Part shown: positions 27,473 to 37,558 of the stretch, one piece after another
How the letters are laid out: each line of letters begins with the position of its first letter
How positions within the stretch are numbered: position 1 is the stretch's first letter
NCBI RefSeq assembly: GCF_000716435.1
Contig: NZ_JNWO01000019.1
Span: 62,001-126,000 of the forward strand
DNA from: Streptomyces xylophagus
Lineage (GTDB): Bacteria > Actinomycetota > Actinomycetes > Streptomycetales > Streptomycetaceae
Length of the DNA stretch: 64,000 nt
Reading direction: 5' to 3'
Notes under the pieces: generated by a model
Told to the model about the DNA's origin: nothing
What the model saw: only the letters and a program-made list of their open reading frames with translations
Databases searched by the model: none
Translations under genes and position numbers: made by a program

Positions 27473-29326
27473 ATGACGATGACCGAGCAGGCCACCGGGG
27501 CCCATCCGCAGCCGCGGCCCCGATCCGGAGGACAGCAGTCCGCCCCCGAGCACGTCACGGGTGCGCAGTCCCTCATCCGCTCTCTTGAGGAAGTCGGGGC
27601 CGACACGGTATTCGGCATCCCCGGCGGTGCGATCCTTCCGGCGTACGACCCGCTGATGGACTCGACGCGGGTGCGTCACGTCCTGGTCCGGCACGAGCAG
27701 GGCGCGGGCCACGCGGCCACCGGCTACGCGCAGGCCACCGGCAAGGTCGGCGTCTGCATGGCGACCTCGGGGCCCGGCGCCACCAACCTGGTGACCCCGA
27801 TCGCCGACGCGCACATGGACTCGGTGCCGCTCGTGGCGATCACCGGGCAGGTCGCGTCGAAGGCGATCGGTACGGACGCCTTCCAGGAGGCGGACATCGT
27901 CGGCATCACGATGCCGGTCACCAAGCACAACTTCCTGGTCACCAAGGCCGAGGACATCCCGCGCGTCATCGCGCAGGCCTTCCACATTGCCTCCACCGGA
28001 CGACCGGGCCCGGTCCTTGTCGACATCGCGAAGGACGCCCTCCAGGCGAAGACCACCTTCTCCTGGCCGCCGGTCATGGATCTGCCCGGCTACCGCCCGG
28101 TGACCAAGCCGCACGCCAAGCAGATCCGCGAGGCCGCCAAGCTGATCACCTCGGCCAAGCGGCCCGTCCTCTACGTCGGCGGCGGCGTCCTCAAGGCCCA
28201 CGCCACCGCCGAGCTGAAGGTCCTCGCAGAACTCACCGGAGCGCCCGTCACCACCACCCTGATGGCGCTCGGCGCATTCCCCGACAGTCACGAGCTGCAC
28301 GTGGGAATGCCGGGCATGCACGGTGCGGTCACCGCCGTCACCGCGCTGCAGAAGGCCGACCTGATCGTCGCCCTCGGAGCCCGCTTCGACGACCGCGTCA
28401 CCGGCAAGCTGGACAGCTTCGCCCCGTACGCCAAGATCGTCCACGCCGACATCGACCCCGCGGAGATCGGCAAGAACCGCGCCGCCGACGTGCCGATCGT
28501 CGGGGACGCCCGCGAGGTCATCGCCGACCTGGTGCAGGCGGTGCAGAAGGAGCACAGCGAGGGTCACACCGGCGACTACAGCGCCTGGTGGAAGGACCTC
28601 AACCGCTGGCGCGAGACCTACCCGCTCGGCTACGAGCAGCCCGACAACGGCTCGCTCTCCCCGCAGCAGGTCATCGAGCGCGTCGGTCAACTCGCCCCGG
28701 AGGGAACGATCTTCGCGGCGGGCGTCGGTCAGCACCAGATGTGGGCCGCGCACTACATCCAGTACGAGAAGCCCGCGACCTGGCTCAACTCCGGTGGCGC
28801 CGGGACGATGGGCTACGCGGTCCCGGCCGCGATGGGTGCCAAGGCCGGCGCCCCGGACCGGACGGTCTGGGCGATCGACGGCGACGGCTGCTTCCAGATG
28901 ACCAATCAGGAACTCACCACCTGCGCCCTGAACAACATCCCGATCAAGGTCGCCATCATCAACAACGGCGCCCTCGGCATGGTCCGCCAGTGGCAGACGC
29001 TGTTCTACAACCAGCGCTACTCCAACACCGTGCTGCACAGCGGCCCGGAGGCCGACGGCAAGCAGCCGAGCGCCGGCACCCGCATCCCCGACTTCGTCAA
29101 GTTGTCGGAGGCGATGGGCTGTTACGCGATCCGCTGCGAGTCCCCGGACGAGCTGGACAAGGTCATCGAGGAGGCGAACTCGATCAACGACCGCCCCGTC
29201 GTGATCGACTTCATCGTCCACGAGGACGCCATGGTGTGGCCGATGGTCGCGGCCGGCACCTCCAACGACGAGGTCATGTTCGCCCGGGACGTCCGCCCCG
29301 ACTTCGGCGACAACGAAGACGACTGA
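27473..29326 (+). CDS. ilvB: acetolactate synthase large (catalytic) subunit
   Basis: 617 aa. It condenses two pyruvates to acetolactate (valine/leucine) or pyruvate with 2-oxobutyrate (isoleucine). The order is TPP-Pyr domain with the catalytic Glu in [20 protein letters not shown], a central FAD-binding domain, and the TPP-PP domain with [16 protein letters not shown] (GDG...N motif) and [15 protein letters not shown]. ATGs at 27473 and 27479 are both possible. It lies behind a leader peptide and attenuator and is followed after 20 nt by its regulatory subunit gene. Confidence 0.98.
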   Translation: MTMTEQATGAHPQPRPRSGGQQSAPEHVTGAQSLIRSLEEVGADTVFGIPGGAILPAYDPLMDSTRVRHVLVRHEQGAGHAATGYAQATGKVGVCMATSGPGATNLVTPIADAHMDSVPLVAITGQVASKAIGTDAFQEADIVGITMPVTKHNFLVTKAEDIPRVIAQAFHIASTGRPGPVLVDIAKDALQAKTTFSWPPVMDLPGYRPVTKPHAKQIREAAKLITSAKRPVLYVGGGVLKAHATAELKVLAELTGAPVTTTLMALGAFPDSHELHVGMPGMHGAVTAVTALQKADLIVALGARFDDRVTGKLDSFAPYAKIVHADIDPAEIGKNRAADVPIVGDAREVIADLVQAVQKEHSEGHTGDYSAWWKDLNRWRETYPLGYEQPDNGSLSPQQVIERVGQLAPEGTIFAAGVGQHQMWAAHYIQYEKPATWLNSGGAGTMGYAVPAAMGAKAGAPDRTVWAIDGDGCFQMTNQELTTCALNNIPIKVAIINNGALGMVRQWQTLFYNQRYSNTVLHSGPEADGKQPSAGTRIPDFVKLSEAMGCYAIRCESPDELDKVIEEANSINDRPVVIDFIVHEDAMVWPMVAAGTSNDEVMFARDVRPDFGDNEDD

Positions 29327-29346
29327 GCGAGAGAGACGAACGAGAA

Positions 29347-29874
29347 ATGTCCAAGCACACGCTCTCCGTCCTGGTCGAGAACAAGCCCGGTGTCCTCGCC
29401 CGGATCACCGCCCTGTTCTCCCGGCGAGGCTTCAACATCGACTCCCTCGCCGTCGGGGTCACCGAACACCCGGAGATCTCCCGCATCACGATCGTGGTGA
29501 ACGTGATCGAGGCACTCCCGCTCGAACAGGTCACCAAGCAGCTCAACAAGCTCGTCAACGTGCTGAAGATCGTCGAACTGGAAGCGGGTTCCGCGGTTCA
29601 GCGCGAACTCGTTCTGGTGAAGGTGCGCGCCGACAACGAGACGCGCTCCCAGATCGTCGAGATCGTCCAGCTCTTCCGCGCCAAGACCGTCGACGTCTCC
29701 CCGGAGGCCGTCACCGTCGAGGCCACCGGCTCCAGCGACAAGCTGTCCGCCATGCTCAAGATGCTGGAGCCGTACGGCATCAAGGAGCTGGTCCAGTCCG
29801 GCACGATCGCCATCGGCCGCGGCGCCCGCTCCATCACCGACCGCTCGCTGCGCTCCCTCGACCGGTCCGCGTAG
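29347..29874 (+). CDS. ilvN: acetolactate synthase small (regulatory) subunit
   Basis: 175 aa. The N-terminal ACT domain begins HTLSVLVENKPGVLARITALF, with RRGFNIDSLAVGVTE as its second half, and binds valine for feedback control. The C-terminal ALS_ss_C domain follows from about residue 80 (VQRELVLVKVRADNETRSQI). It stimulates IlvB and gives it valine sensitivity. The gene lies 20 nt after ilvB in the same operon. Confidence 0.97.
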   Translation: MSKHTLSVLVENKPGVLARITALFSRRGFNIDSLAVGVTEHPEISRITIVVNVIEALPLEQVTKQLNKLVNVLKIVELEAGSAVQRELVLVKVRADNETRSQIVEIVQLFRAKTVDVSPEAVTVEATGSSDKLSAMLKMLEPYGIKELVQSGTIAIGRGARSITDRSLRSLDRSA

Positions 29875-30984
<1,110 letters not shown>

Positions 30985-30997
30985 GTCCTGAGGCACA

Positions 30998-31026
30998 GGG
31001 GCTGGAGCGAACGCTCCGGCCCCTTT
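30998..31026 (+). terminator. terminator after ilvC
   Basis: GGGGCTGGAGC (30998-31008) pairs with GCTCCGGCCCC (31013-31023) around GAAC, with one G-U pair, followed by TTT. It lies 13 nt after the ilvC stop. Confidence 0.75.
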
Positions 31027-31216
31027 GTCCAACCCGTCCAGCCTCGGACGGGTGATCCTTCCGCAGAGGCGTAAGACGCCCCTCGCCGCGCCACTACACT
31101 GCCGTACTACATACGCGTCAGGCCCACAGCGTCGTGCGTCTCCACGCGGCCCGTACCTCCACCGCCTGCGGCCGTCGGGACGGCCGTCCGCACGCAATGG
31201 ACTTGTGAGGACTCAC

Positions 31217-32806
31217 GTGAGCTCGAAACCTGTCGTACTCATCGCTGAAGAGCTGTCGCCCGCGACCGTGGACGCCCTTGGCCCGGACTTCGAGATCCGG
31301 CACTGCAACGGCGCCGACCGGGGCGAGCTGCTCCCCGCGATCGCCGACGTGGACGCGATCCTGATCCGCTCGGCCACCAAGGTCGACGCCGAGGCGGTCG
31401 CCGCCGCGAAGAAGCTGAAGGTCGTCGCACGAGCCGGCGTCGGCCTGGACAACGTGGACGTCTCCGCCGCCACCAAGGCCGGCGTGATGGTCGTCAACGC
31501 CCCCACCTCGAACATCGTCACCGCCGCCGAACTGGCCTGCGGTCTGCTGCTGGCGACCGCACGCCACATCCCGCAGGCCAACGCCGCGCTGAAGAACGGC
31601 GAGTGGAAGCGCAGCAAGTACACGGGCGTGGAGCTGGCCGAGAAGACCCTCGGTGTCGTGGGTCTGGGACGCATCGGCGCGCTCGTCGCGCAGCGCATGT
31701 CCGCGTTCGGGATGAAGGTCGTCGCCTACGACCCCTACATCCAGCCCGCGCGGGCTGCCCAAATGGGCGTCAAGATCCTTTCGTTGGACGAACTCCTCGA
31801 GGTCTCCGACTTCATCACCGTGCACCTGCCCAAGACCCCGGAGACGGTCGGTCTGATCGGCGACGAGGCGCTGCGTAAGGTCAAGCCGACCGTGCGGATC
31901 GTCAACGCCGCGCGCGGCGGGATCGTCGACGAGGAGGCGCTGTACTCCGCGCTCAAGGAGGGCCGCGTCGCCGGTGCCGGCCTCGACGTGTACGCGAAGG
32001 AGCCCTGCACGGACTCCCCGCTCTTCGAGTTCGACCAGGTCGTCTCCACCCCGCACCTCGGCGCCTCCACGGACGAGGCGCAGGAGAAGGCCGGTGTCTC
32101 GGTCGCCAAGTCGGTGCGTCTCGCGCTCGCCGGTGAACTCGTCCCCGACGCGGTCAACGTCCAGGGCGGCGTCATCGCCGAGGACGTCAAGCCGGGCCTC
32201 CCGCTCGCCGAGAAGCTCGGCCGCATCTTCACCGCGCTGGCGGGCGAGGTCGCGGTCCGCCTCGACGTCGAGGTCTACGGCGAGATCACCCAGCACGACG
32301 TCAAGGTGCTCGAACTGTCCGCGCTCAAGGGCGTGTTCGAGGACGTCGTCGACGAGACCGTGTCGTACGTCAACGCCCCGCTGTTCGCGCAGGAGCGCGG
32401 CGTCGAGGTACGGCTGACGACCAGCTCCGAGTCCGCCGACCACCGCAACGTCGTCACCGTGCGCGGCACGCTGAGCAGCGGCGAGGAGGTCGCGGTCTCC
32501 GGCACGCTGGCCGGACCCAAGAACCTGCAGAAGATCGTCGCGGTCGGCGACTACGACGTCGACCTCGCGCTCGCCGACCACATGGTGGTGCTGCGGTACG
32601 AGGACCGTCCCGGGGTTGTCGGCACGGTCGGTCGTGTCTTCGGTGAGGCCGGGATCAACATCGCCGGGATGCAGGTGTCGCGGTCGGTGGCGGGGGGCGA
32701 GGCGCTTGCCGTGCTGACCGTCGATGACACGGTGGCGGCGGGTGTGCTCGCGGAGGTGGCCGAGGAGATCGGGGCGACGTCGGCTCGTTCGGTCAACCTC
32801 GTCTGA
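31217..32806 (+). CDS. serA: D-3-phosphoglycerate dehydrogenase (long form)
   Basis: 529 aa, the actinobacterial long form. It makes 3-phosphohydroxypyruvate, the first step of serine synthesis. The NAD domain has LGVVGLGRIGALVAQRM; the catalytic residues are in NAARGGIVDEEAL (Arg), DVYAKEPC (Glu) and VSTPHLGAST (His). An intervening domain (about 310-450) and a C-terminal ACT domain (HMVVLRYEDRPGVVGTVGRVF) follow; the latter binds serine for feedback control. The GTG start follows GTGAGGACTCAC. A TACACT box near 31094 could be its own promoter after the ilvC terminator. Confidence 0.97.
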   Translation: MSSKPVVLIAEELSPATVDALGPDFEIRHCNGADRGELLPAIADVDAILIRSATKVDAEAVAAAKKLKVVARAGVGLDNVDVSAATKAGVMVVNAPTSNIVTAAELACGLLLATARHIPQANAALKNGEWKRSKYTGVELAEKTLGVVGLGRIGALVAQRMSAFGMKVVAYDPYIQPARAAQMGVKILSLDELLEVSDFITVHLPKTPETVGLIGDEALRKVKPTVRIVNAARGGIVDEEALYSALKEGRVAGAGLDVYAKEPCTDSPLFEFDQVVSTPHLGASTDEAQEKAGVSVAKSVRLALAGELVPDAVNVQGGVIAEDVKPGLPLAEKLGRIFTALAGEVAVRLDVEVYGEITQHDVKVLELSALKGVFEDVVDETVSYVNAPLFAQERGVEVRLTTSSESADHRNVVTVRGTLSSGEEVAVSGTLAGPKNLQKIVAVGDYDVDLALADHMVVLRYEDRPGVVGTVGRVFGEAGINIAGMQVSRSVAGGEALAVLTVDDTVAAGVLAEVAEEIGATSARSVNLV

Positions 32807-32830
32807 ACCTGGTCCGAGGCTGAGGTGGTG

Positions 32831-32849
32831 CTGGGGGCTCCGCCCCCAG
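32831..32849 (+). terminator. terminator hairpin after serA
   Basis: CTGGGGGC (32831-32838), TCC loop, GCCCCCAG (32842-32849), 24 nt after the serA stop. This hairpin also forms the first part of the common Streptomyces intergenic repeat that leads into the tandem array. Confidence 0.6.
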
Positions 32850-32883
32850 ACCCCCATCGGCCCTGAAGGGGCCTCGTCCTCAA

Positions 32884-33142
32884 ACGCCGGACGGGCTGAG
32901 TATTGGCGGCCTGGGTTGAAAGGTGCCGGCGGGTTGGATGTTGGCGGCCTGGGTTGAAGAGGCGCCGGACGGGCTGGATTGTGCCGGTCCGGGTTGAAGA
33001 GGCGCCGGACGGGCTGGATTGTGCCGGCCCGGGTTGAAAAAGCGCCGGGTGGGCTGGATTTGCGGGCCTGTGTTGAAAAGGCGCCGGACAGGCTGGATGT
33101 TGCCGGCCGGCGTTGAAAGGGCACCGACCGCGTGTGTGCGTG
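32884..33142. repeat. tandem array of 39-40-nt repeats
   Basis: The 397 bp between serA and the MFS gene hold no gene. Units start at 32884, 32923, 32962, 33002, 33042, 33081 and 33121 (spacing 39, 39, 40, 40, 39, 40). Each begins GCGCCGGACGGGCTGGA or a variant, then a short variable part, and ends GGGTTGAAAAG or a variant. The two units at 32962 and 33002 are nearly identical and the outer ones are more diverged. The sequence resembles the Streptomyces intergenic element containing AACGCCGGACGGGCTGA. No spacers are present, so it is not a CRISPR array. Confidence 0.85.
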
Positions 33143-33187
33143 AACGCCGGGCGGGTTGAGGAGACGATCCTCAACCCGCCCGGCGTT
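33143..33187. terminator. 20-bp bidirectional terminator
   Basis: 33143-33162 (beginning AACGCCGGGCGGG) pairs perfectly over 20 bp with 33168-33187 around GACGA. It ends 16 nt before the stop of the convergent MFS gene and closes the tandem-repeat array. Its stem is built from the same repeat family. Confidence 0.8.
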
Positions 33188-33203
33188 TCTGTGCAGTTGG
33201 GGC

Positions 33204-34778
33204 TCACACCGAGGTCTTCGCCGCATCCTCCGCAGGGGTCTCCTGGACCGGTACCCGCAGCCCCCGCAGAGTCCGCGCCGCCGCGAAGGCCGCCCCCAGC
33301 AGCAGCACCGCACCCGCGATCGCCGCGCCGTGCATGCCGTCGGTGAAGGCCTGCCGTGCGGTCGCGGTCAGGGCGTCTCCCGTGCGCCCCGGTAGCTGAC
33401 GGGCGACGGCGAGGGCTCCGCCGAGGGTCTCGTGGGCCGGGGCGGGGGCCGAGGCGGGGATGCCGTGGCGGTAGACGGCCGTACCGATGGAGCCCAGCAG
33501 GGCCATGCCGAGGGCGCCGCCGAACTCGGCTCCCGTTTCCATCAGTGAGGATGCCACCCCCGCCTTCTCCACCGGCGCGCTGCCCATCGCGAGGTCCATG
33601 ATCTGGGACATCACCATGACGGTCCCGGAGGCGAGGACACCGGCGGCGGCCAGGGACAGCCAGAGGGAATCCGTGCCGGTGAGGGCCAGCATGCCGTAGC
33701 CGGCGGAGGCGAGGGCGAAGCCGGCCGCGACGACGTGGGCGCGGTCAACTCCCTTCTGTACGAGGGTCGTTGCCAGCGGGGCCGCCATGCCGATCGGCAC
33801 CGAGGGGAGCAGTGCCCACAGGGCCGCCTCCATCGAACTCTTGCCGAGCACCGACTGCAGGTACTGCGTGGTGAAGAAGGCCGAGCCCATCATGCCGAAG
33901 GCGGAGACGAGGTTGAGGACGACCGAAGGGGTGAAGCCCCGGGCGCGGAAGAGGGACGGGTCGATCATCGGGGACGCGGTCGTGCGCTGACGGTGGACGA
34001 AGAGGGTTGCGAAGAGCAGACCGACCGTGATCGAGACGACGTACTGGACGTGCCAGCCCTCGGACGGGATCTCCTTGAGGCCGTAGATCACGGGCAGGAC
34101 GGCTGCCAGGGACAACGGGACGCTCGGCCAGTCGAAGGGGCCGGGGGCGGGGTTCTTCGACTCGGGGAGCAGGAACGGGCCGATGAGCAGGAGCAGGGCC
34201 ATCGCGGGCAGGTTGATCAGGAAGACCGAGCCCCACCAGAAGTACTGGACCAGGACACCGCTCAGCACCGAGCCGAGCGCGACACCGGCGGTCATCACGC
34301 CCGACCACAGGCCGATCGCCTTCGCGCGCTGGCCGGGGTCGGTGAACATCGTGCGCAGCAGCGCCATCGTCGAGGGCATCAGGGTGGCGCCGCCGATGCC
34401 GAGGACCGCGCGGGCGGCGATGAGGGTCTCGGCGCTGTTCGCGTAGGCCGCGATCAGGGATGCGGTGCCGAAGGCCGCCGCGCCGATCAGGAGGAGCCTG
34501 CGGCGGCCGATGCGGTCGCCGACCGAGCCCATCGTCATCAGCAGGCCGGCCAGGACGAAGGCGTAGATGTCGAAGATCCACAGCTGCTGGGTGCCGCTGG
34601 GCTCCAGGTCCGCGCTGATCGCCGGGATGGCGAAGTAGAGGACGGAGACGTCCATCGAGACGAGGAGTAGCGGAAGCATCAGGACGCCGAGGGCGGTCCA
34701 TTCACGGCGCCCGGCACGGGAGTTGGGGGTGCAGCTCGCGGGGTCGGTCGAGTTCGTCGAGCTCGGTGAGTTCGTCAT
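33204..34778 (-). CDS. MFS drug-efflux transporter (DHA2/EmrB-QacA type)
   Basis: 524 aa with about 14 membrane helices. It has helix 1 LGVLMLPLLLVSMDVSVLYFA with the family Asp, motif A in GSVGDRIGRRRLLLIGA and motif C-like GPRAGVALGSVLSG-region residues near 150. It is a proton-driven exporter of unknown drug or metabolite. The ATG at 34778 follows a TACATT -10 box by 7 nt and a TAGACA -35 box with 17-nt spacing, so the mRNA is probably leaderless. It is divergent from a TetR gene, and the -35 box overlaps the first of three 26-bp repeats. Confidence 0.93.
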   Translation of the reverse strand: MTNSPSSTNSTDPASCTPNSRAGRREWTALGVLMLPLLLVSMDVSVLYFAIPAISADLEPSGTQQLWIFDIYAFVLAGLLMTMGSVGDRIGRRRLLLIGAAAFGTASLIAAYANSAETLIAARAVLGIGGATLMPSTMALLRTMFTDPGQRAKAIGLWSGVMTAGVALGSVLSGVLVQYFWWGSVFLINLPAMALLLLIGPFLLPESKNPAPGPFDWPSVPLSLAAVLPVIYGLKEIPSEGWHVQYVVSITVGLLFATLFVHRQRTTASPMIDPSLFRARGFTPSVVLNLVSAFGMMGSAFFTTQYLQSVLGKSSMEAALWALLPSVPIGMAAPLATTLVQKGVDRAHVVAAGFALASAGYGMLALTGTDSLWLSLAAAGVLASGTVMVMSQIMDLAMGSAPVEKAGVASSLMETGAEFGGALGMALLGSIGTAVYRHGIPASAPAPAHETLGGALAVARQLPGRTGDALTATARQAFTDGMHGAAIAGAVLLLGAAFAAARTLRGLRVPVQETPAEDAAKTSV

Positions 34779-34809
34779 GACAGCGAATGTACGCACGTAT
34801 TAAACGCTT

Positions 34810-34887
34810 GTCTATGACGGGTGTGTAAGTCGACCGTCTAGGCCGTGCGTATAAATCGTGCGTCTAGGACGGTTGTATGGATCGGCA
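34810..34887. promoter_or_regulatory. three 26-bp direct repeats in the TetR/MFS divergent promoter
   Basis: Units begin at 34810, 34836 and 34862, each GTCTA followed by (T/G)G(A/C)CG, and share a later TCG at about unit position 21. The exact 26-nt phasing is striking. Unit 1 overlaps the -35 box of the MFS gene (34809-34814 on the minus strand). Unit 3 overlaps the expected -35 position of the TetR gene, whose -10 (TAGGGT, 34889-34894) stands 7 nt before its ATG. They are likely operators for the TetR regulator. Confidence 0.65.
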
Positions 34888-34901
34888 GTAGGGTGGTGGG
34901 C

Positions 34902-35477
34902 ATGGGACACCGTGAGGATCTGCTCGAAGGCGCGAAGCGCTGCCTGCTGGAGAAGGGGTTCGCGCGGACGACGGCGCGCGACATCGTCAAGGAGTCGGGG
35001 ACGAACCTCGCGTCCATCGGCTACCACTACGGCTCGAAGGACGCGCTGCTCGCGCAGGCCTACGTCGCGCTCGTGGACGAGATGTCCTTCGAGTGGGGTG
35101 ACCGGCTCGAGGGGGCGCCGGGTTCGCTGGAGCGGTTCAGGGAGGTGTGGGCGAACGTCGTCGCCTCCCTGCGCGAACCGGGCTCGATGTGGCGGCTCAG
35201 CGGGGAGATCATGGCGATGGGCGACCAACTCCCGGAGGCCCGCGACCAGTTGTCCCTCGCGCAGCGCGAGGGTGGCCGAGGACTGGTCTCGCTGCTCATG
35301 GGCGTACCGGAGGAGGAGGTGTCGGACGAGACCGCCGACACCCTCGGCGCGTTCTACATGGTCGTGATGTCCGGTCTCATCATGCAGTGGACCTTCGACC
35401 CGAAGACCGCGCCGGACGCGGTGCAACTCACCGAGGGGCTGCGTCAGGTGCTGGAGGGGGCGCGGGAGGCGCGCTGA
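34902..35477 (+). CDS. TetR/AcrR-family repressor
   Basis: 191 aa. The N-terminal HTH reads DLLEGAKRCLLEKGFARTTARDIV then GTNLASIGYHYGSKDALLAQAY, a standard TetR DNA-binding head. The C-terminal ligand domain (about 75-191) has no specific signature. It is divergent from the MFS exporter and probably represses both genes until the exporter's cargo binds. The ATG is 7 nt after TAGGGT, suggesting a leaderless transcript. Confidence 0.92.
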   Translation: MGHREDLLEGAKRCLLEKGFARTTARDIVKESGTNLASIGYHYGSKDALLAQAYVALVDEMSFEWGDRLEGAPGSLERFREVWANVVASLREPGSMWRLSGEIMAMGDQLPEARDQLSLAQREGGRGLVSLLMGVPEEEVSDETADTLGAFYMVVMSGLIMQWTFDPKTAPDAVQLTEGLRQVLEGAREAR

Positions 35478-35606
35478 CCCGTCGGTCATCGAGGGTCTGC
35501 GGCAGGTACGGGAGGGTGCGCGGAGGCGAGGTGATTCGCCGGTCCCACAAGGCCGGTGCCATCGCCCGGCGCCGGGGCGCGTGCGCGAGGCGCGTCGGCC
35601 CGGTGG

Positions 35607-36833
35607 CTACCCCGCCGTCGCCCCGTCCTCGCGCCGCCGGTCCCGCAGCGCCGGTGCCACCGCCCCCAGCATCAGCAGCGCGGTCAGCGTGAAAGCCCAG
35701 GGGTAGCCGGTCAGGCCTGCCGTGATGCCGAAGCCGGCTGCGCCGAGGCCCATTCCGGCGTCGTAGGCCAGGTTCCACAGGGCGCTGACCGTGCCGTAGG
35801 AGGCGGCGGAGACGCGGGCGTACATCAGGGTGAGCGTGGCGTTCTGGGTGATGCCGAAGCCCGCGCCGAAGAGGGCGGTGCCGGCGATGACCGCTACCGG
35901 GTGGGTAGTTGGGGCGATGACCAGGACTCCTGCCGCCGACAGCAGCAGTCCGGGGAGGACGAGGCGTGTGCTGCCGTGTCGGTCGCCGTGGCGGCCCGCC
36001 AGCCAGCGCGTCAGGGTCGCGGTCGCGGTCTGCACGAACAGGGCCGCCGCGACGACTCCGGCGGACGCGGACGGGACGGCCAGCGGCAGGAAGGTGACGA
36101 GGATGCCGGTGGCGGTGGCGGTGGCCGCGAAGACCACAACCGGCCGCAGCAGCGCGCCCGTTCGCAGGCCTCGTACGACACCCAACGGCTGCTCGGAGCG
36201 GTCCGCGCGGTCCGGCAGTCCGAGGACGAAGACGATCGCGGCCAGCGCCGCGAGGCCGGCGGCGACGGCGACCGGGCCGTAGCCCACGCGCCCGGTCAGC
36301 CACAGTCCCAGCGGCAGCGCGACCAGCGACGGCCCACCGGACACCACACCCACCAACGCGAGCCCCTCGCCCCGGCGTTCGTCCGGAATCAGCGACGCGA
36401 TCAGCGCGCCGCCCGCGACGATCGTCAGCGCGAAACCGAGCCCGCGTACGAGGCACACCGCGACGATCCAGGCGGTGTGCCCGGAGACGGTCAGCACCAG
36501 CGCCGGGGCTCCGAGCAGGAACAGCCCGGCGATCAGGGTCAGTCGATAGCCGAAGCGGCCGACGAGCCGGGGAGTGACCAGCTCACCCAGGACCGTCGCG
36601 AGCATCAGCGAACCGGTCGCGAGCCCCGCCGCGCCCTCACCGCCCCGCTCGGCCGCGTACGCCGGTACGACCGAGAGCAGCAGGAAGAAACTGAGACTGG
36701 CGCCGACCACGCTGATGAAACGGAGGAGGAGGGGGCGGGTGAGGAGCGGGGGGCGCGGGTGCGAAGTGGCTTCAGGGGCAGGTGAGTTCGGGGTTGCGGG
36801 GGTCGGTGGGTCGGAGGCCGGGCCGGTCGTCAT
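35607..36833 (-). CDS. MFS transporter (12-helix)
   Basis: 408 aa with about 12 hydrophobic helices. The first is LLLRFISVVGASLSFFLLLSV. A motif A-like stretch is GELVTPRLVGRFGYRLTLIAG and a second half-repeat copy is TLTRWLAGRHGDRHGSTRLVL. A proline-rich cytosolic tail (about 30 residues) precedes helix 1. Substrate unknown. On the minus strand TAGTGT (36841-36846) stands 7 nt before the ATG, with CTGACC (36865-36870) 18 nt further, so a leaderless promoter is likely. Confidence 0.9.
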   Translation of the reverse strand: MTTGPASDPPTPATPNSPAPEATSHPRPPLLTRPLLLRFISVVGASLSFFLLLSVVPAYAAERGGEGAAGLATGSLMLATVLGELVTPRLVGRFGYRLTLIAGLFLLGAPALVLTVSGHTAWIVAVCLVRGLGFALTIVAGGALIASLIPDERRGEGLALVGVVSGGPSLVALPLGLWLTGRVGYGPVAVAAGLAALAAIVFVLGLPDRADRSEQPLGVVRGLRTGALLRPVVVFAATATATGILVTFLPLAVPSASAGVVAAALFVQTATATLTRWLAGRHGDRHGSTRLVLPGLLLSAAGVLVIAPTTHPVAVIAGTALFGAGFGITQNATLTLMYARVSAASYGTVSALWNLAYDAGMGLGAAGFGITAGLTGYPWAFTLTALLMLGAVAPALRDRRREDGATAG

Positions 36834-36913
36834 GGCATCGACACTAGGTTCCGAACGGACCGCCGGTCAGCTCCAATTCCGGGCCGGTGGACCGGTTGGA
36901 CCGGCGGCGCTCG

Positions 36914-37183
36914 TCACCTCGAACCGCCCTGCCACATCACCCACGGCCGCTCGATGACCTCGGCGTAACTCGTGTGCCCGGGGTGCTCGCGCAGGTGGGC
37001 GAAAGCCCAAGTCTGGGGCTCGGTCGGGTCGTTGCTCGGGGACGACTGCGCGGCGCACTCCGTGTCGTCGGCGTCGAGCGCGAGGCAGCGGAACGCGTAC
37101 CTGAGTGGCGGGGCGTCGGTGTCGTGGTCGGGTCTTAGCGTCCAGTCGACGAAACGGAAGGTGCGGCGGATCGGGACGGTCAC
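36914..37183 (-). CDS. small conserved protein (DUF7848-like)
   Basis: 89 aa: RRTFRFVDWTLRPDHDTD, then CLALDADDTECAAQS, WAFAHLREHPGHTSYAEVI and RPWVMW. I associate this pattern with a short Streptomyces family (DUF7848) found beside XRE/DUF397 genes; the assignment is from memory. Two Cys residues and the HxxHPGHTSY segment look like a small metal-binding fold but this is not shown. The GTG start overlaps the upstream gene's stop (GTGA), so the two are co-translated. Confidence 0.7.
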   Translation of the reverse strand: MTVPIRRTFRFVDWTLRPDHDTDAPPLRYAFRCLALDADDTECAAQSSPSNDPTEPQTWAFAHLREHPGHTSYAEVIERPWVMWQGGSR

Positions 37184-37452
37184 AACACCTCACCCCGGCT
37201 TCGTGCGTTGGCGCGGGCGGTCTCGGCGCGGAGGCGTTGCTCGGGGGTCGGCGGCCGTACGTCCTCTGGGGCCACGGTCCACTCCGTCCCGCCGGTGACG
37301 CGGCGCAGGGACCAGGCCCCGCACCACTCGCCGCGGAACTCCCCGATCCTGCCCTGCGCGTCCACAACGAGGGTGCCGACGGGCGGAATGGGTGGATTCG
37401 GTGGAACCGGTGGAGGGGGCTCGGATCTCACGGGTACGTTCTCGTCGGGCAC
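37180..37452 (-). CDS. hypothetical protein with proline-rich N-terminus
   Basis: 90 aa from a GTG at 37452 preceded by AGGAG at a 6-nt distance. An ATG nine codons upstream lacks a ribosome site. After a PPPPVPPNPPIPP stretch comes a beta-rich core (VGTLVVDAQGRIGEFRGEWCGAWSL) and a charged C-terminal helix (EQRLRAETARANARSRGEV). The core reads like the small per-gene companions of XRE/DUF397 loci. Function unknown. It is divergent from the XRE regulator at 37559. Confidence 0.7.
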   Translation of the reverse strand: MPDENVPVRSEPPPPVPPNPPIPPVGTLVVDAQGRIGEFRGEWCGAWSLRRVTGGTEWTVAPEDVRPPTPEQRLRAETARANARSRGEVL

Positions 37453-37558
37453 GGCAGCTCCTCTCCGTAGTGCTTCCACTACTCAGGGGGTTCAGCGTGA
37501 CTGTCGGCGGGGAACCCTTCAACTTGTCGGACGGGAACGAAAGGTTGGTGAAGGTCCC

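Noticed and set aside
27183..27476. 97-codon frame covering the ilvB leader
   Set aside because: It crosses the attenuator hairpin and T-run and lies in a different frame from the branched-chain leader peptide; the latter has the better ribosome site.
32884..33142. Tandem 39-40-nt repeats considered as a CRISPR array
   Set aside because: The units are contiguous without unique spacers, diverge progressively and have no cas genes nearby.
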